A DNA stretch of 20,628 nucleotides from CAYVQA01 sp045119035 (GTDB lineage Bacteria > Bacillota_I > Bacilli_A > ML615J-28 > CAG-313), in contig JBGVCU010000022.1 in assembly GCA_045119035.1 (NCBI GenBank), positions 1 to 20,628 on the forward strand. Direction: 5' to 3'. The translations under genes were made by a program, and so were the position numbers. Positions 8,138 to 15,771 of this stretch are shown one piece after another. The notes under the pieces were generated by a model. The model was not told the DNA's origin and did not search any database. It worked only from the letters and a program-made list of their open reading frames with translations. Every line of letters begins with the position of its first letter. The stretch's first letter is position 1.

Positions 8138-8461
8138 ATGAAATTAGCGTTAATTATTGTTTCAAATGAAGATTCAACTAAAGTGGCAAACGCCCTTGTA
8201 AAAAATAAATTCTTTGTGACTAAGCTTGCATCTACTGGAGGTCTACTATTAAGTGGTAATACAACACTTTTAGTTGGTACTGAAGATGAAAGAGTTGATG
8301 AAGCAATGAGAATTGTTGGAGAATATAGTAAAACAAGAAAAAAAGTTGTTCCAAATACAGTTCCAAACGAATTTGGAATGTTTGCTTCTTATCCTCTTGA
8401 GGTTCAAGTTGGAGGAGCGACAGTCTTTATTTTATCTGTAGAACAACATAAAAAATTATAA
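8138..8461 (+). CDS. darA: Cyclic di-AMP receptor DarA (PII-like)
   Basis: A 107-residue protein of the DarA/PstA (DUF970) family, a trimeric PII-like fold that binds cyclic di-AMP between subunits. The hallmark segment TKLASTGG followed by SGNTTLLVGTED (28-50) carries the glycine-rich and Asn/Thr positions that contact the nucleotide, and the C-terminal strand (QVGGATVFIL) is typical. Length is that of the family. The ATG lies 5 bases after the pullulanase stop and its AAGGAG (8124-8129) is within the end of pulA, so it is translated from the pullulanase transcript. In Bacillus subtilis darA sits in a different neighbourhood, so this pairing is notable. What DarA controls is poorly known in any species. 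Confidence 0.93.
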   Translation: MKLALIIVSNEDSTKVANALVKNKFFVTKLASTGGLLLSGNTTLLVGTEDERVDEAMRIVGEYSKTRKKVVPNTVPNEFGMFASYPLEVQVGGATVFILSVEQHKKL

Positions 8462-8467
8462 AACTAT

Positions 8468-8496
8468 AAAACAATCTATTTATTTAGATTGTTTTT
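8468..8496 (+). terminator. Intrinsic terminator of the pulA-darA operon
   Basis: AAAACAATCTA (8468-8478) pairs with TAGATTGTTTT (8485-8495) around a 6-nt loop; the T-run ends at 8496. Confidence 0.8.
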
Positions 8497-8509
8497 AAAA
8501 AAGAAGACA

Positions 8510-8523
8510 TGAAAACGTTTTAA
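8510..8523 (+). promoter_or_regulatory. Catabolite-responsive (cre-like) site upstream of the EF-G paralogue
   Basis: TGAAAACGTTTTAA matches the CcpA/LacI-family cre consensus TGWAANCGNTNWCA at 13 of 14 positions, the miss being one base in the final CA. It lies between the darA terminator and the next promoter, upstream of the -35 region. Binding is inferred; CcpA itself is not in the window. Confidence 0.45.
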
Positions 8524-8540
8524 AAAAATTATTATTTATG

Positions 8541-8569
8541 TAGCATTATTTTTTAAAATGTAGTATAAT
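8541..8569 (+). promoter_or_regulatory. Promoter of the EF-G paralogue
   Basis: A perfect TATAAT (8564-8569) stands 34 nt before the start codon. The hexamer 17 nt upstream (TAGCAT, 8541-8546) is a poor -35 box, so the promoter may need help from a bound regulator. Confidence 0.5.
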
Positions 8570-8602
8570 ATGTACGCGAGATGAAAATTTAGGAGGACAC
8601 AC

Positions 8603-10666
8603 ATGAAAGATTATTTAACAAAAAACTTAAGAAACATAGCGATTCTTGGTCACCTTGGAAGTGGTAAAACAACACTTACTGAATCTATGCTATTTGTAAG
8701 TGGAGCAATTGCTAAAAAAGGTGAAGTAGAAAAGAAAACAACTGTTTCTGACCATACATTAGAAGAACAAAATCGTCAAACTTCTCTTACAACTTCTTTA
8801 ATTCCTATTGAATGGAAAGGGTATAAAATTAACTGTTTAGATACTCCAGGTAGTGAAGAATTTGTTTGCGATATTACTCAAGATTTATCTGTAGTTAAAG
8901 GTGCTGTTGTTGTTGTTGATGCAACTAAAGGTATCGAAGTAGGTACTGAAAGAGTATGGAATGAATTACGTAAACGTAATATCCCAACTATTATCTACGT
9001 TAACAAAATGGATAAAGAAAACATTAAATTTGATAAAGTATACAATAATATCCGTGATACATTTGGTAAACGTTGTATTCCTTTAACATGGCCTTTAGGA
9101 CATGAAGATGAATTCGATGGATTTGTTAATGCTGTAGAAAGAATTGCAAGAATTTATGATGGAACTACTTGTAATAATGCAGAAGTTTGGGCTGATAAAT
9201 TTGAAAAATGTGAAGAATTACATGGTTTAATTTGTGAAGCTGTAGCTGAAACAAGTGAAGATTTAATGGATAAATACTTCAGTGGTGAAGAATTAACATT
9301 AGAAGAATTATTACGTGGTATTCGTGTTGGTACTCTTTCTGGTGAAATTTATCCAGTATTAGTTGGTGCTGCATCTAAAAATATCGGTGTTCAAACATTA
9401 TTAACAATGATTTGCAACTATATGCCAGCTCCAAATGACTTAGAACCAATTAAAGGTGTTAACGATCAAGGTGCGATGGTTCCTCGTTATACTAAAGATG
9501 AAAATCCATTTAGTGCATACTGCTTTAAAACAACAGTTGACCCATTCTTAGGAACATTAAACTATGTTAAAATTTTCTCTGGTTCAACTCAAGGTTTAAG
9601 TGAAGTTTATGTTGCACAAACTGACCAAATCGTTAAAATCAGTGCAATTTCTTCAATTATGGGTAAAAATATGATTCCTGTTGAAGTATTACACGCTGGA
9701 GATATTGGTGTTATTACTAAAACTCCTGGATTATTTACAGGATGTACAATTTGTGATAAAAAACATTTAATTAAATATATGGGTGCTCCAATTCCTACAC
9801 CAACAATTTATGTTGCTATTAATACTAAATCTAAACAAGATGAAGATAAATTCTCAACTGCATTACAAAAATTAAATCAAGAAGATCCTTCATTTGAAAT
9901 TAGACGTAACCGTGAAACTAGCCAATTATTAATTGGTGGTCAAGGTATGACTCATATTTCTTATATTTTAGAAAAATTATTAAATGTTTATAAAGTAGAT
10001 GTAGAAACTAGCGATCAAAAAATCGTTTATCGTGAAACTATTAGAAAAACTGCTGAAGGACATGGTCGTCATAAGAAACAATCTGGAGGTGCTGGTCAAT
10101 TCGGTGATGTATGGATTCGTTTTGAACCATGTGATGCTCCATTTGAATTTGCATCAGAAGTAGTAGGAGGAGCTGTATCTAAAGGTTACTTCCCTGCAGT
10201 TGAAAAAGGTTTAATTGATACATTTGAACATGGTCCACTAGCTGGATTCCCTGTTATTGGTATTAGAGCTGTTTTATATGATGGATCTGAACATCCAGTT
10301 GACTCTAATGAAATTTCATTTAAACTTGCTGCATCTTTAGCATTTAAAGATGCTGTTGCAAAATTAAAACCAACTATTTTAGAACCTGTTGTAGAACTTA
10401 AAGTTGAAGTTAAAGAAGAATATGTTGGTGACGTTATGAATGATATGAATAAACGTCGCGGACAAGTTATGGGTATTGATGTACTTGAAAATGGACATCA
10501 AGTAGTTGTAGCTGAAGTTCCTGAAGCTGAAATCATTAAATATACAATCGACTTAAAAGCTATGACACAAGGTAGTGGATTCTTTACACGTCGTTTTGTA
10601 AGATATGATGATGTTCCTGAACATCTAGTTAGCAAAATTGTTGCTGAATACAAACCAAAAAATTAA
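8603..10666 (+). CDS. Elongation factor G-like GTPase (EF-G2/FusA paralogue)
   Basis: A 687-residue translation-factor GTPase with the five-domain EF-G layout, from an N-terminal G domain to domain IV (KKQSGGAGQFGDV region) and a C-terminal domain. G1 is GHLGSGKT (16-23) instead of the AHIDAGKT of housekeeping EF-G. Switch I reads RQTSL (58-62) instead of RGITI. G3 is DTPGS (80-84), so the catalytic His after DTPG is Ser84. G4 NKMD (134-137) is intact. These changes define the EF-G-like paralogue group, whose tested members (for example mycobacterial EF-G2) bind GTP but lack normal ribosome-stimulated hydrolysis; the cellular role is unclear. AGGAGGA (8591-8597) supports the start. It is a single-gene unit with its own promoter and terminator and uses more C-ending and CGT codons than most neighbours, suggesting good expression. 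Confidence 0.9.
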   Translation: MKDYLTKNLRNIAILGHLGSGKTTLTESMLFVSGAIAKKGEVEKKTTVSDHTLEEQNRQTSLTTSLIPIEWKGYKINCLDTPGSEEFVCDITQDLSVVKGAVVVVDATKGIEVGTERVWNELRKRNIPTIIYVNKMDKENIKFDKVYNNIRDTFGKRCIPLTWPLGHEDEFDGFVNAVERIARIYDGTTCNNAEVWADKFEKCEELHGLICEAVAETSEDLMDKYFSGEELTLEELLRGIRVGTLSGEIYPVLVGAASKNIGVQTLLTMICNYMPAPNDLEPIKGVNDQGAMVPRYTKDENPFSAYCFKTTVDPFLGTLNYVKIFSGSTQGLSEVYVAQTDQIVKISAISSIMGKNMIPVEVLHAGDIGVITKTPGLFTGCTICDKKHLIKYMGAPIPTPTIYVAINTKSKQDEDKFSTALQKLNQEDPSFEIRRNRETSQLLIGGQGMTHISYILEKLLNVYKVDVETSDQKIVYRETIRKTAEGHGRHKKQSGGAGQFGDVWIRFEPCDAPFEFASEVVGGAVSKGYFPAVEKGLIDTFEHGPLAGFPVIGIRAVLYDGSEHPVDSNEISFKLAASLAFKDAVAKLKPTILEPVVELKVEVKEEYVGDVMNDMNKRRGQVMGIDVLENGHQVVVAEVPEAEIIKYTIDLKAMTQGSGFFTRRFVRYDDVPEHLVSKIVAEYKPKN

Positions 10667-10685
10667 TAAATATTTAGGGTAATTT

Positions 10686-10714
10686 AAAAGGTCACTTTTT
10701 ATGTGACCTTTTTT
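10686..10714 (+). terminator. Intrinsic terminator of the EF-G paralogue
   Basis: AAAAGGTCAC (10686-10695) pairs perfectly with GTGACCTTTT (10703-10712) around a 7-nt loop, followed by more T residues. Confidence 0.92.
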
Positions 10715-10733
10715 ATTTTTATTATTAAAATAC

Positions 10734-10762
10734 TTGATTAAATTTTATTTATGTGTTATAAT
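10734..10762 (+). promoter_or_regulatory. Promoter of the second marR gene
   Basis: TTGATT (10734-10739), a 17-nt spacer and TATAAT (10757-10762) with the TG of an extended -10 element. The predicted start, near 10769, lies inside the adjoining palindrome. Confidence 0.78.
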
Positions 10763-10795
10763 ATTTCAAAAATTGAATAGTTCAATAATTGAAAT
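10763..10795 (+). promoter_or_regulatory. Nested palindromic operator at the second marR start site
   Basis: A 33-bp dyad with two perfect arm segments. The inner pair is ATTGAA (10772-10777) and TTCAAT (10781-10786) around TAG. The outer pair is ATTTCAA (10763-10769) and TTGAAAT (10789-10795). Only the AA bases between the pairs and the 3-nt centre break symmetry. It starts at the base after the -10 box, so occupancy should block initiation. Four TTGAA-type half-sites suggest more than one bound dimer. Autoregulation by the adjacent MarR protein is inferred. Confidence 0.7.
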
Positions 10796-10817
10796 GTTTT
10801 AATATGAGGTATTATAT

Positions 10818-11258
10818 ATGAATGATATTGAAATGTTAAATCTTTTTAAATATAGCTATGAGATTTATGATTATATGACCGAACCTTTGTGTAAAAAAGC
10901 TAGTATCAGTCATCCTGCATTAAACATTTTAGTCTTGATTTCACAAGATAATGGGAATGTTTATGCTAAAGATTTAGTCTCGATGTTGGGATTAAAACCA
11001 AATATGGTTTCTCTGCACATTAATACTTTGGTAGAAGAAGGGTATTTGAAAAGAGAGATGATGAAAAATGATAGAAGGAAGATTAAACTTCTATGTACTA
11101 GCAAATCTAAAAAAATAATTCAAGATGCTATAAAAATTGCAAATGAATTGAAAACAACAATGTTTAGTGGATTAAATGAAGAAGAGGTTGAAATTTATAA
11201 TAAATCGATAGGTTTAGTTAAAGAGAATCTTTTTAATTTGAAAAGTAAAATTAGTTAA
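10818..11258 (+). CDS. MarR family transcriptional regulator
   Basis: A 146-residue MarR-type winged helix protein. The N-terminal dimer helices (1-35), the helix-turn-helix (about 52-78, KDLVSMLGLKPNMVSLHINTL) and the wing with the conserved NDRRKIKL segment (about 88-96) are clear, followed by the C-terminal dimer helices. GAGGT (10806-10810) supports the start. A large palindrome covers its transcription start, so it probably represses itself. It differs strongly from the MarR at 472-918 and the operator half-site is different too (TTGAA rather than GTTGC), so the two should not cross-regulate. No partner gene follows on the same strand: its stop overlaps the convergent hydrolase gene by 8 bases. 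Its wider targets are unknown. Confidence 0.88.
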   Translation: MNDIEMLNLFKYSYEIYDYMTEPLCKKASISHPALNILVLISQDNGNVYAKDLVSMLGLKPNMVSLHINTLVEEGYLKREMMKNDRRKIKLLCTSKSKKIIQDAIKIANELKTTMFSGLNEEEVEIYNKSIGLVKENLFNLKSKIS

Positions 11259-11874
11259 TATTATTAAGAACAAGTTTTTTAAAATATTTAAAAATAAAAG
11301 AACTTGTTAAATCATCCATTCTTTCAGGATGCCACTGAATTCCGATAATGGGTAATTCTTTGTGAATGAAAGATTCAATGATGTTATTGTGTTTAAATAG
11401 AGGGATTAAGTTGTTTGCTAACTTTTTAATTGCCTGATGATGTGTTGAATTTACATTAAATTTATAATTTTTATATTCAACGAAGTGGTTATTAAAATGG
11501 TTATCTATATTTTGATGTAATGAACCACCGAAATATACGTTTAAGACTTGATAACCTCGGCATATTCCTAAAATGGGGATTTTGTTTACAATAGCGTAGT
11601 TTATTACTTTGTAATCAATTATATCATCAATATCATTGATGTTTGAACAATGATTATTTTCATTGTATAAAATTGGGTTAACATCATTTCCTCCTGGTAT
11701 AATAAAACCAACACATTTTGATAAATATTTTTCATAGTTTTCAAATGGGATGATGATAGGTAATAAATTGATTGATAATAATTTCTTATAAAAAGCATAA
11801 TTTAAATGAACAAAATGATTGATTTTTGAATTGATTAACTCTTGTTTGTAACGAGTTATAATACCAACAAACAT
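11251..11874 (-). CDS. Class I glutamine amidotransferase-like hydrolase, peptidase C26 (PuuD-like)
   Basis: A 207-residue protein of the gamma-glutamyl hydrolase/PuuD family, which cleaves gamma-glutamyl amide bonds such as gamma-glutamyl-GABA. The oxyanion strand PGGNDVNP (60-67), nucleophile elbow GICRGYQ with Cys105, the VNSTHHQ segment (141-147) and the QWHPE motif with His182 and Glu184 complete the Cys-His-Glu triad. The start at 11874 gives the usual family opening (VGIITRY) and has GGTG 9 nt upstream. An in-frame ATG at 11922 would add 16 hydrophobic residues without a ribosome binding site. No polyamine or glutamine-synthetase-like genes are nearby, so the substrate is open. Its 3' end overlaps that of the marR gene on the other strand, and no terminator is visible between them. 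Confidence 0.85.
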   Translation of the reverse strand: MFVGIITRYKQELINSKINHFVHLNYAFYKKLLSINLLPIIIPFENYEKYLSKCVGFIIPGGNDVNPILYNENNHCSNINDIDDIIDYKVINYAIVNKIPILGICRGYQVLNVYFGGSLHQNIDNHFNNHFVEYKNYKFNVNSTHHQAIKKLANNLIPLFKHNNIIESFIHKELPIIGIQWHPERMDDLTSSFIFKYFKKLVLNNIN

Positions 11875-11932
11875 ATAATAAATCACCAATATAATAGTAG
11901 TATAAAAATATAAAAATATCACAATTATTTAT

Positions 11933-11961
11933 TTGATTTATTAAGCTATATATGGTAAAAT
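11933..11961 (+). promoter_or_regulatory. Promoter of the P-type ATPase gene
   Basis: TTGATT (11933-11938), a 17-nt spacer and TAAAAT (11956-11961) preceded by TG (TGGTAAAAT, extended -10). It is divergent from the hydrolase gene on the other strand. Confidence 0.62.
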
Positions 11962-12005
11962 TAGTGTAGTTATCATATTATTAAAATTTATATAAGAGGT
12001 GTAAT

Positions 12006-14945
12006 ATGGGAAAGAAAGAAAAAGACAAAGCAAAGAAAAAACAAGAAAAAGTATCTATTTTTGATGCTGTTAGATATTTTCCAACAGTTGAAGATGGATT
12101 AAGTAACGATCAAATTGATGAAAGAATTGAACAAGGATTAGTGAATGTTGTTGAGGATAATCATAACTCAATATTTAAAATTATTTGTAAAAATTTCTTT
12201 ACATTCTTTAATATGATGTATTTAGTGATTTTTATTTTACTAGTTACAGCCAAAGTTCCGATTTCAAATTTCTTATTTGTGGTTATTGTTTTATTTAATT
12301 TACTTATTGGTACAGTTCAAGAAATTAGAGCAAAAATGATGATCGATAAATTAAATTTAATTTCTCAATCTGATGTATTTGTTGTTAGAAATTCAAAATT
12401 ACTTGAAATCGATCGAACTGAAATTGTTCTTGATGATATAATGAAATTAAGTGCTGGTCAAGAAATTACTTCAGACTGTATTTTAGTTAGCGGTGATGTT
12501 GAAGTTAATGAATCTCAATTAACTGGTGAAAGTGTATCAATTAGAAAACAAATTGGTGAAATGTTATATAGTGGAAGTATTATTGTTTCAGGGAATTGTT
12601 TTGCTAGAGTTGAAAGAATTGGAAAAGAAAATCAAATTGAAAAATTATCTCAAGAAGCAAAAGTTTTACAAAAACCTAACTCTGAAATTTTTAAATCTCT
12701 TAATATGCTATTAAGAGTAGTTGCAATTATAATTATACCTCTTGCTGTTATAATGGTTTATATGACATATAATTCTTTAGATATTAATGTTCAAACTGGT
12801 TTACCTTATACTGCTTTTGAAAAATATTGCTTAACAGTTGAAAAAACTTCTGGAGCTTTACTTGGAATGATTCCATCAGGTTTATATTTATTAACATCAA
12901 TGACACTTGCTTATGGTGTTGTAAAATTATCTCGCCATAAAACATTAGTGCATGACATATATTGTATTGAAATGTTAGCAAGAGTTGATGTTTTATGTTT
13001 AGATAAAACTGGTACAATTACAGATGGTACTATGAATGTAACAAGATATATTGAATATGGTAAACGCGGTGAATATAATGTAACTGAAATTGTTGGTTCA
13101 ATGAATGCTGCGTTAGATGAAAAAAATTTTACTGCAAAAGCATTGGAAAATTACTTTGGGTTTAGTAAAAAATTAGTCCCTACAAATGTTGCACCATTTA
13201 GTTCTGAAAATAAATATAGTGCAGTAACTTTTGAAGGAAAAGGTACATTTGTTTTAGGTGCTCCTGAATTTGTTCTTAAAGGTAATTTCTCAAAAATTGA
13301 AGATGAAGTTAATGAATATGCAAATCAAGGTCTTCGTGTACTTGCTCTTGCGCATAGTCCTTATGAATTAAAAGAAGGTAAAGTTCAAAAATTACCTAAA
13401 TTAGTTGCGTTAATTTTAATTGAAGATCAAATTAGAAAAGATGCAATTGAGACTATTAAATATTTTAAAGATAATGATGTAGAAGTTAAAATTATCTCTG
13501 GGGATAATCCACTTACTGTAGCAGAGGTTGCTCGTCGTGTTGGTGTTGAAAATGCTGAATATGCTATTAGTTTAGATGGTTTAAGTGATGATGAAGTTTG
13601 GGAAATGGCAACTAAATACACTGTATTTGGTCGTGTAAAACCAAATCAAAAACAAATTATTGTTAAAGCTTTAAAAGCTGCAAAGAAAACAGTTGCTATG
13701 ACTGGTGATGGTGTAAATGATATCTTAGCTTTAAAAGAAGCTGATTGTAGTGTTGCAATGGCTAGTGGTTGTGAGGCTGTAAAAAATGTTGCGCAACTTG
13801 TGCTACTTGATTCTAACTTTAATGCTATGCCAAGAATTGTTGGTGAAGGTAGAAGAGTTATTAATAATATTCAACAAACTTCGATGTTATTCTTAGTTAA
13901 AACATTGTTTGTAATGTTGTTGTCATTATTATTTGTATTTGGATTCTTCAAACACTTTAGTCCAGCTGGTGGTGTTAATACATTCCCGATTTCACCAAGC
14001 CAATTAATTTTAGTTGAGTTGTTTGCAATTGGTATTCCTGCTTTCTTCCTTGCGTTACAACCGAATTATCAAAAGATTTCTGGAAGTTTCTTAACTAATG
14101 TTATTAAAAGGGCTTTACCTGGGGCACTTGCAGTTGGAATTGAAGTAATGGCAACATATATTTTATCTAAATCATTTGCCTTAAATGCATTAGAAGTTAG
14201 TACAATTGTTATTATTGTTATTACAGTAACATGTATGATGATTTTATATATTGCATGTCGTCCATTTAATATTAGAAAAGTATTCTTATTTACTTTAATG
14301 TCAATTTGTTGTGCATTTATTATTTTTGCTTCTACTACAGCGAAAACTTACGCTGGTATTAATTTCCAACAACAATTTAAGTTATTTGATATTATAGATG
14401 AAGAAGTATTAAAACCAGTTGATGTTGAAAAAACTGGACTTCCTGGAACTGAAAGTTTAATGCAAGATACAGAATTAACTTATAATGATAAAAAAGTTTA
14501 TAAGTATCGCTTTGAATTAACAGAACTTGAAAAATCTAAAATATTTGATAATAATTTAGATGATGGTGTAATGGGATTAATCGTAAATATTAGTAATGGT
14601 ACAGTTGAATATACTGGAAATGTTGAAACTATCACAATTTATGATCAAAATAAAAACTTCTTTGATGGAACGAAATGGATTGATGCAACAAGTATTGATT
14701 CTAACTTCTCAAATGAAAATGAAGAAGGGTATATGACTGTATATTTTGCAGATAATGAAGAATGGGAAAAATGTTATGCAATGATTTCTTATGAAGAAAA
14801 TAAATATATCATTGATGCTACTTCTTTATTATTGGCAGTTGCGTTATCTCAAACATCTTATATTATTATTGTTGGATTTAACTATTTTGCAAGCTTAGTT
14901 TTAGATAATAAAAAGAAAGAAGAAAATGTTGAATTAGTTGAATAG
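12006..14945 (+). CDS. CtpE-like cation-transporting P-type ATPase with extra outer domain
   Basis: A 979-residue membrane pump. The actuator motif TGES is at 173-176, the phosphorylated Asp333 is in DKTGT, the nucleotide-domain segment GAPE follows, and the hinge TGDGVND is at 566-572. The wording around these motifs (QEIRAK after M2, the MIPSG of M4, ARVDVLCLDKTGT) is that of the CtpE subfamily; mycobacterial CtpE is a calcium-uptake ATPase of about 800 residues. No heavy-metal-binding domain or CPx motif is present. Ten membrane helices can be placed. Between M9 (ends about 778) and M10 (starts about 936) lies a soluble stretch of about 155 residues that should face outside the cell; this accounts for most of the extra length. 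The start has GAGGTG just upstream (11995-12000). It is a single-gene unit; the transported ion, probably Ca2+, is by family analogy. Confidence 0.87.
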   Translation: MGKKEKDKAKKKQEKVSIFDAVRYFPTVEDGLSNDQIDERIEQGLVNVVEDNHNSIFKIICKNFFTFFNMMYLVIFILLVTAKVPISNFLFVVIVLFNLLIGTVQEIRAKMMIDKLNLISQSDVFVVRNSKLLEIDRTEIVLDDIMKLSAGQEITSDCILVSGDVEVNESQLTGESVSIRKQIGEMLYSGSIIVSGNCFARVERIGKENQIEKLSQEAKVLQKPNSEIFKSLNMLLRVVAIIIIPLAVIMVYMTYNSLDINVQTGLPYTAFEKYCLTVEKTSGALLGMIPSGLYLLTSMTLAYGVVKLSRHKTLVHDIYCIEMLARVDVLCLDKTGTITDGTMNVTRYIEYGKRGEYNVTEIVGSMNAALDEKNFTAKALENYFGFSKKLVPTNVAPFSSENKYSAVTFEGKGTFVLGAPEFVLKGNFSKIEDEVNEYANQGLRVLALAHSPYELKEGKVQKLPKLVALILIEDQIRKDAIETIKYFKDNDVEVKIISGDNPLTVAEVARRVGVENAEYAISLDGLSDDEVWEMATKYTVFGRVKPNQKQIIVKALKAAKKTVAMTGDGVNDILALKEADCSVAMASGCEAVKNVAQLVLLDSNFNAMPRIVGEGRRVINNIQQTSMLFLVKTLFVMLLSLLFVFGFFKHFSPAGGVNTFPISPSQLILVELFAIGIPAFFLALQPNYQKISGSFLTNVIKRALPGALAVGIEVMATYILSKSFALNALEVSTIVIIVITVTCMMILYIACRPFNIRKVFLFTLMSICCAFIIFASTTAKTYAGINFQQQFKLFDIIDEEVLKPVDVEKTGLPGTESLMQDTELTYNDKKVYKYRFELTELEKSKIFDNNLDDGVMGLIVNISNGTVEYTGNVETITIYDQNKNFFDGTKWIDATSIDSNFSNENEEGYMTVYFADNEEWEKCYAMISYEENKYIIDATSLLLAVALSQTSYIIIVGFNYFASLVLDNKKKEENVELVE

Positions 14946-14973
14946 GGTTGATTTACATCAACCCTATTTTTTT
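14941..14973 (+). terminator. Intrinsic terminator of the P-type ATPase gene
   Basis: AATAGGGTTGAT (14941-14952) and ATCAACCCTATT (14957-14968) are perfect 12-nt complements around TTAC, with a T-run to 14973. The TAG stop codon is inside the stem. Confidence 0.94.
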
Positions 14974-14983
14974 GTGTATTTGT

Positions 14984-15013
14984 TTATACGCTCTTAAGAA
15001 TTTTTCATATTAT
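14984..15013 (+). promoter_or_regulatory. Possible promoter of the NitT/TauT-type ABC operon
   Basis: TTATAC (14984-14989), an 18-nt spacer and TATTAT (15008-15013) are the best pair in the 60 nt between terminator and start codon. Both boxes are imperfect. The gap is too short for a TPP, FMN or similar riboswitch. Confidence 0.35.
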
Positions 15014-15033
15014 ATTTATGAAGGAGAGGTATA

Positions 15034-15771
15034 ATGACTAAGAAAGTAGAAGTAAAAAATGTTACAAAAACTTTTTTAACGGAACTTGGTGAATTAAAGG
15101 TATTGGATGATATTTCTTTTGATCTATACGAAGGTGAAATTATTTCTATTCTTGGTCCTAGTGGTAGCGGTAAAAGCACTTTGTTGAATAATATTTCAGG
15201 ATTACTTGATATAGATAAAGGAAGTGTATCAATTAAAGGTAAATTAGGCTATATGTTTCAAAAAGATCATTTACTAAATTGGCGTACTGTATGGAAAAAT
15301 ATTTTAATAGGTCTAGAAATTAATAAAAAGAAAAGTAAAGAAGATGAAAAATACTTAATGGATTTACTTGAGAAATATAATTTAAAAGATTTTATAAACC
15401 ATTATCCGAATGAATTAAGTGGTGGGATGAGACAACGTATTGCCTTAATTAGAACACTTGCTGTGAAACCTGATATTTTGCTTTTAGATGAAGCATTTTC
15501 TGCTTTAGATTATCAAACGAGATTAAATGTTACGAATGATGTTTATCAATTAATTAAAAATGAAAAATTATCTGCAATTTTAGTTACACATGATATTGCT
15601 GAGGCTATTTCGATTTCAGATCGAATTATAATTTTATCATCTAGACCAGCGAAAATTAAAAATATTTATAAGTTAGAATTCGATATTGATGATAAAAACC
15701 CTATTAATGTTAGAAAAAACGAAATGTTCACTAAATATTTTGATCTAATATGGAATGATTTAAATGGATGA
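15034..15771 (+). CDS. NitT/TauT-family ABC transporter ATP-binding protein
   Basis: A 245-residue ATPase subunit of an importer of the nitrate/sulfonate/taurine/pyrimidine type (SsuB-like). Walker A GPSGSGKST (41-49), the Q-loop MFQKDHLLNWRTV typical of this subfamily, signature LSGGM (128-132), Walker B ending Asp152-Glu153 and the switch His186 (THD) are all intact, so it should hydrolyse ATP. AAGGAGAGGT (15021-15030) gives a strong ribosome binding site. It is the first gene of three; its TGA stop overlaps the permease start by 8 bases. The ATPase-permease-lipoprotein order makes a complete importer. Substrate cannot be read from this subunit. Confidence 0.92.
   Translation: MTKKVEVKNVTKTFLTELGELKVLDDISFDLYEGEIISILGPSGSGKSTLLNNISGLLDIDKGSVSIKGKLGYMFQKDHLLNWRTVWKNILIGLEINKKKSKEDEKYLMDLLEKYNLKDFINHYPNELSGGMRQRIALIRTLAVKPDILLLDEAFSALDYQTRLNVTNDVYQLIKNEKLSAILVTHDIAEAISISDRIIILSSRPAKIKNIYKLEFDIDDKNPINVRKNEMFTKYFDLIWNDLNG

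Noticed and set aside
11875..11922. N-terminal hydrophobic extension (possible signal anchor) of the C26 hydrolase
   Set aside because: The family starts at the VGIITRY-like strand, there is GGTG before the ATG at 11874, and the upstream ATG has no ribosome binding site.
12784..13017. Antisense open frame inside the P-type ATPase gene (and similar ones at 1453-1647, 7245-7499, 17112-17345, 18239-18490)
   Set aside because: These run opposite to clear, conserved coding regions, have no ribosome binding site or recognisable domain, and arise from A+T-rich codon patterns.
14974..15033. Riboswitch before the NitT/TauT-type operon
   Set aside because: Only about 60 nt lie between the terminator and the start codon, and no conserved riboswitch core can be seen.
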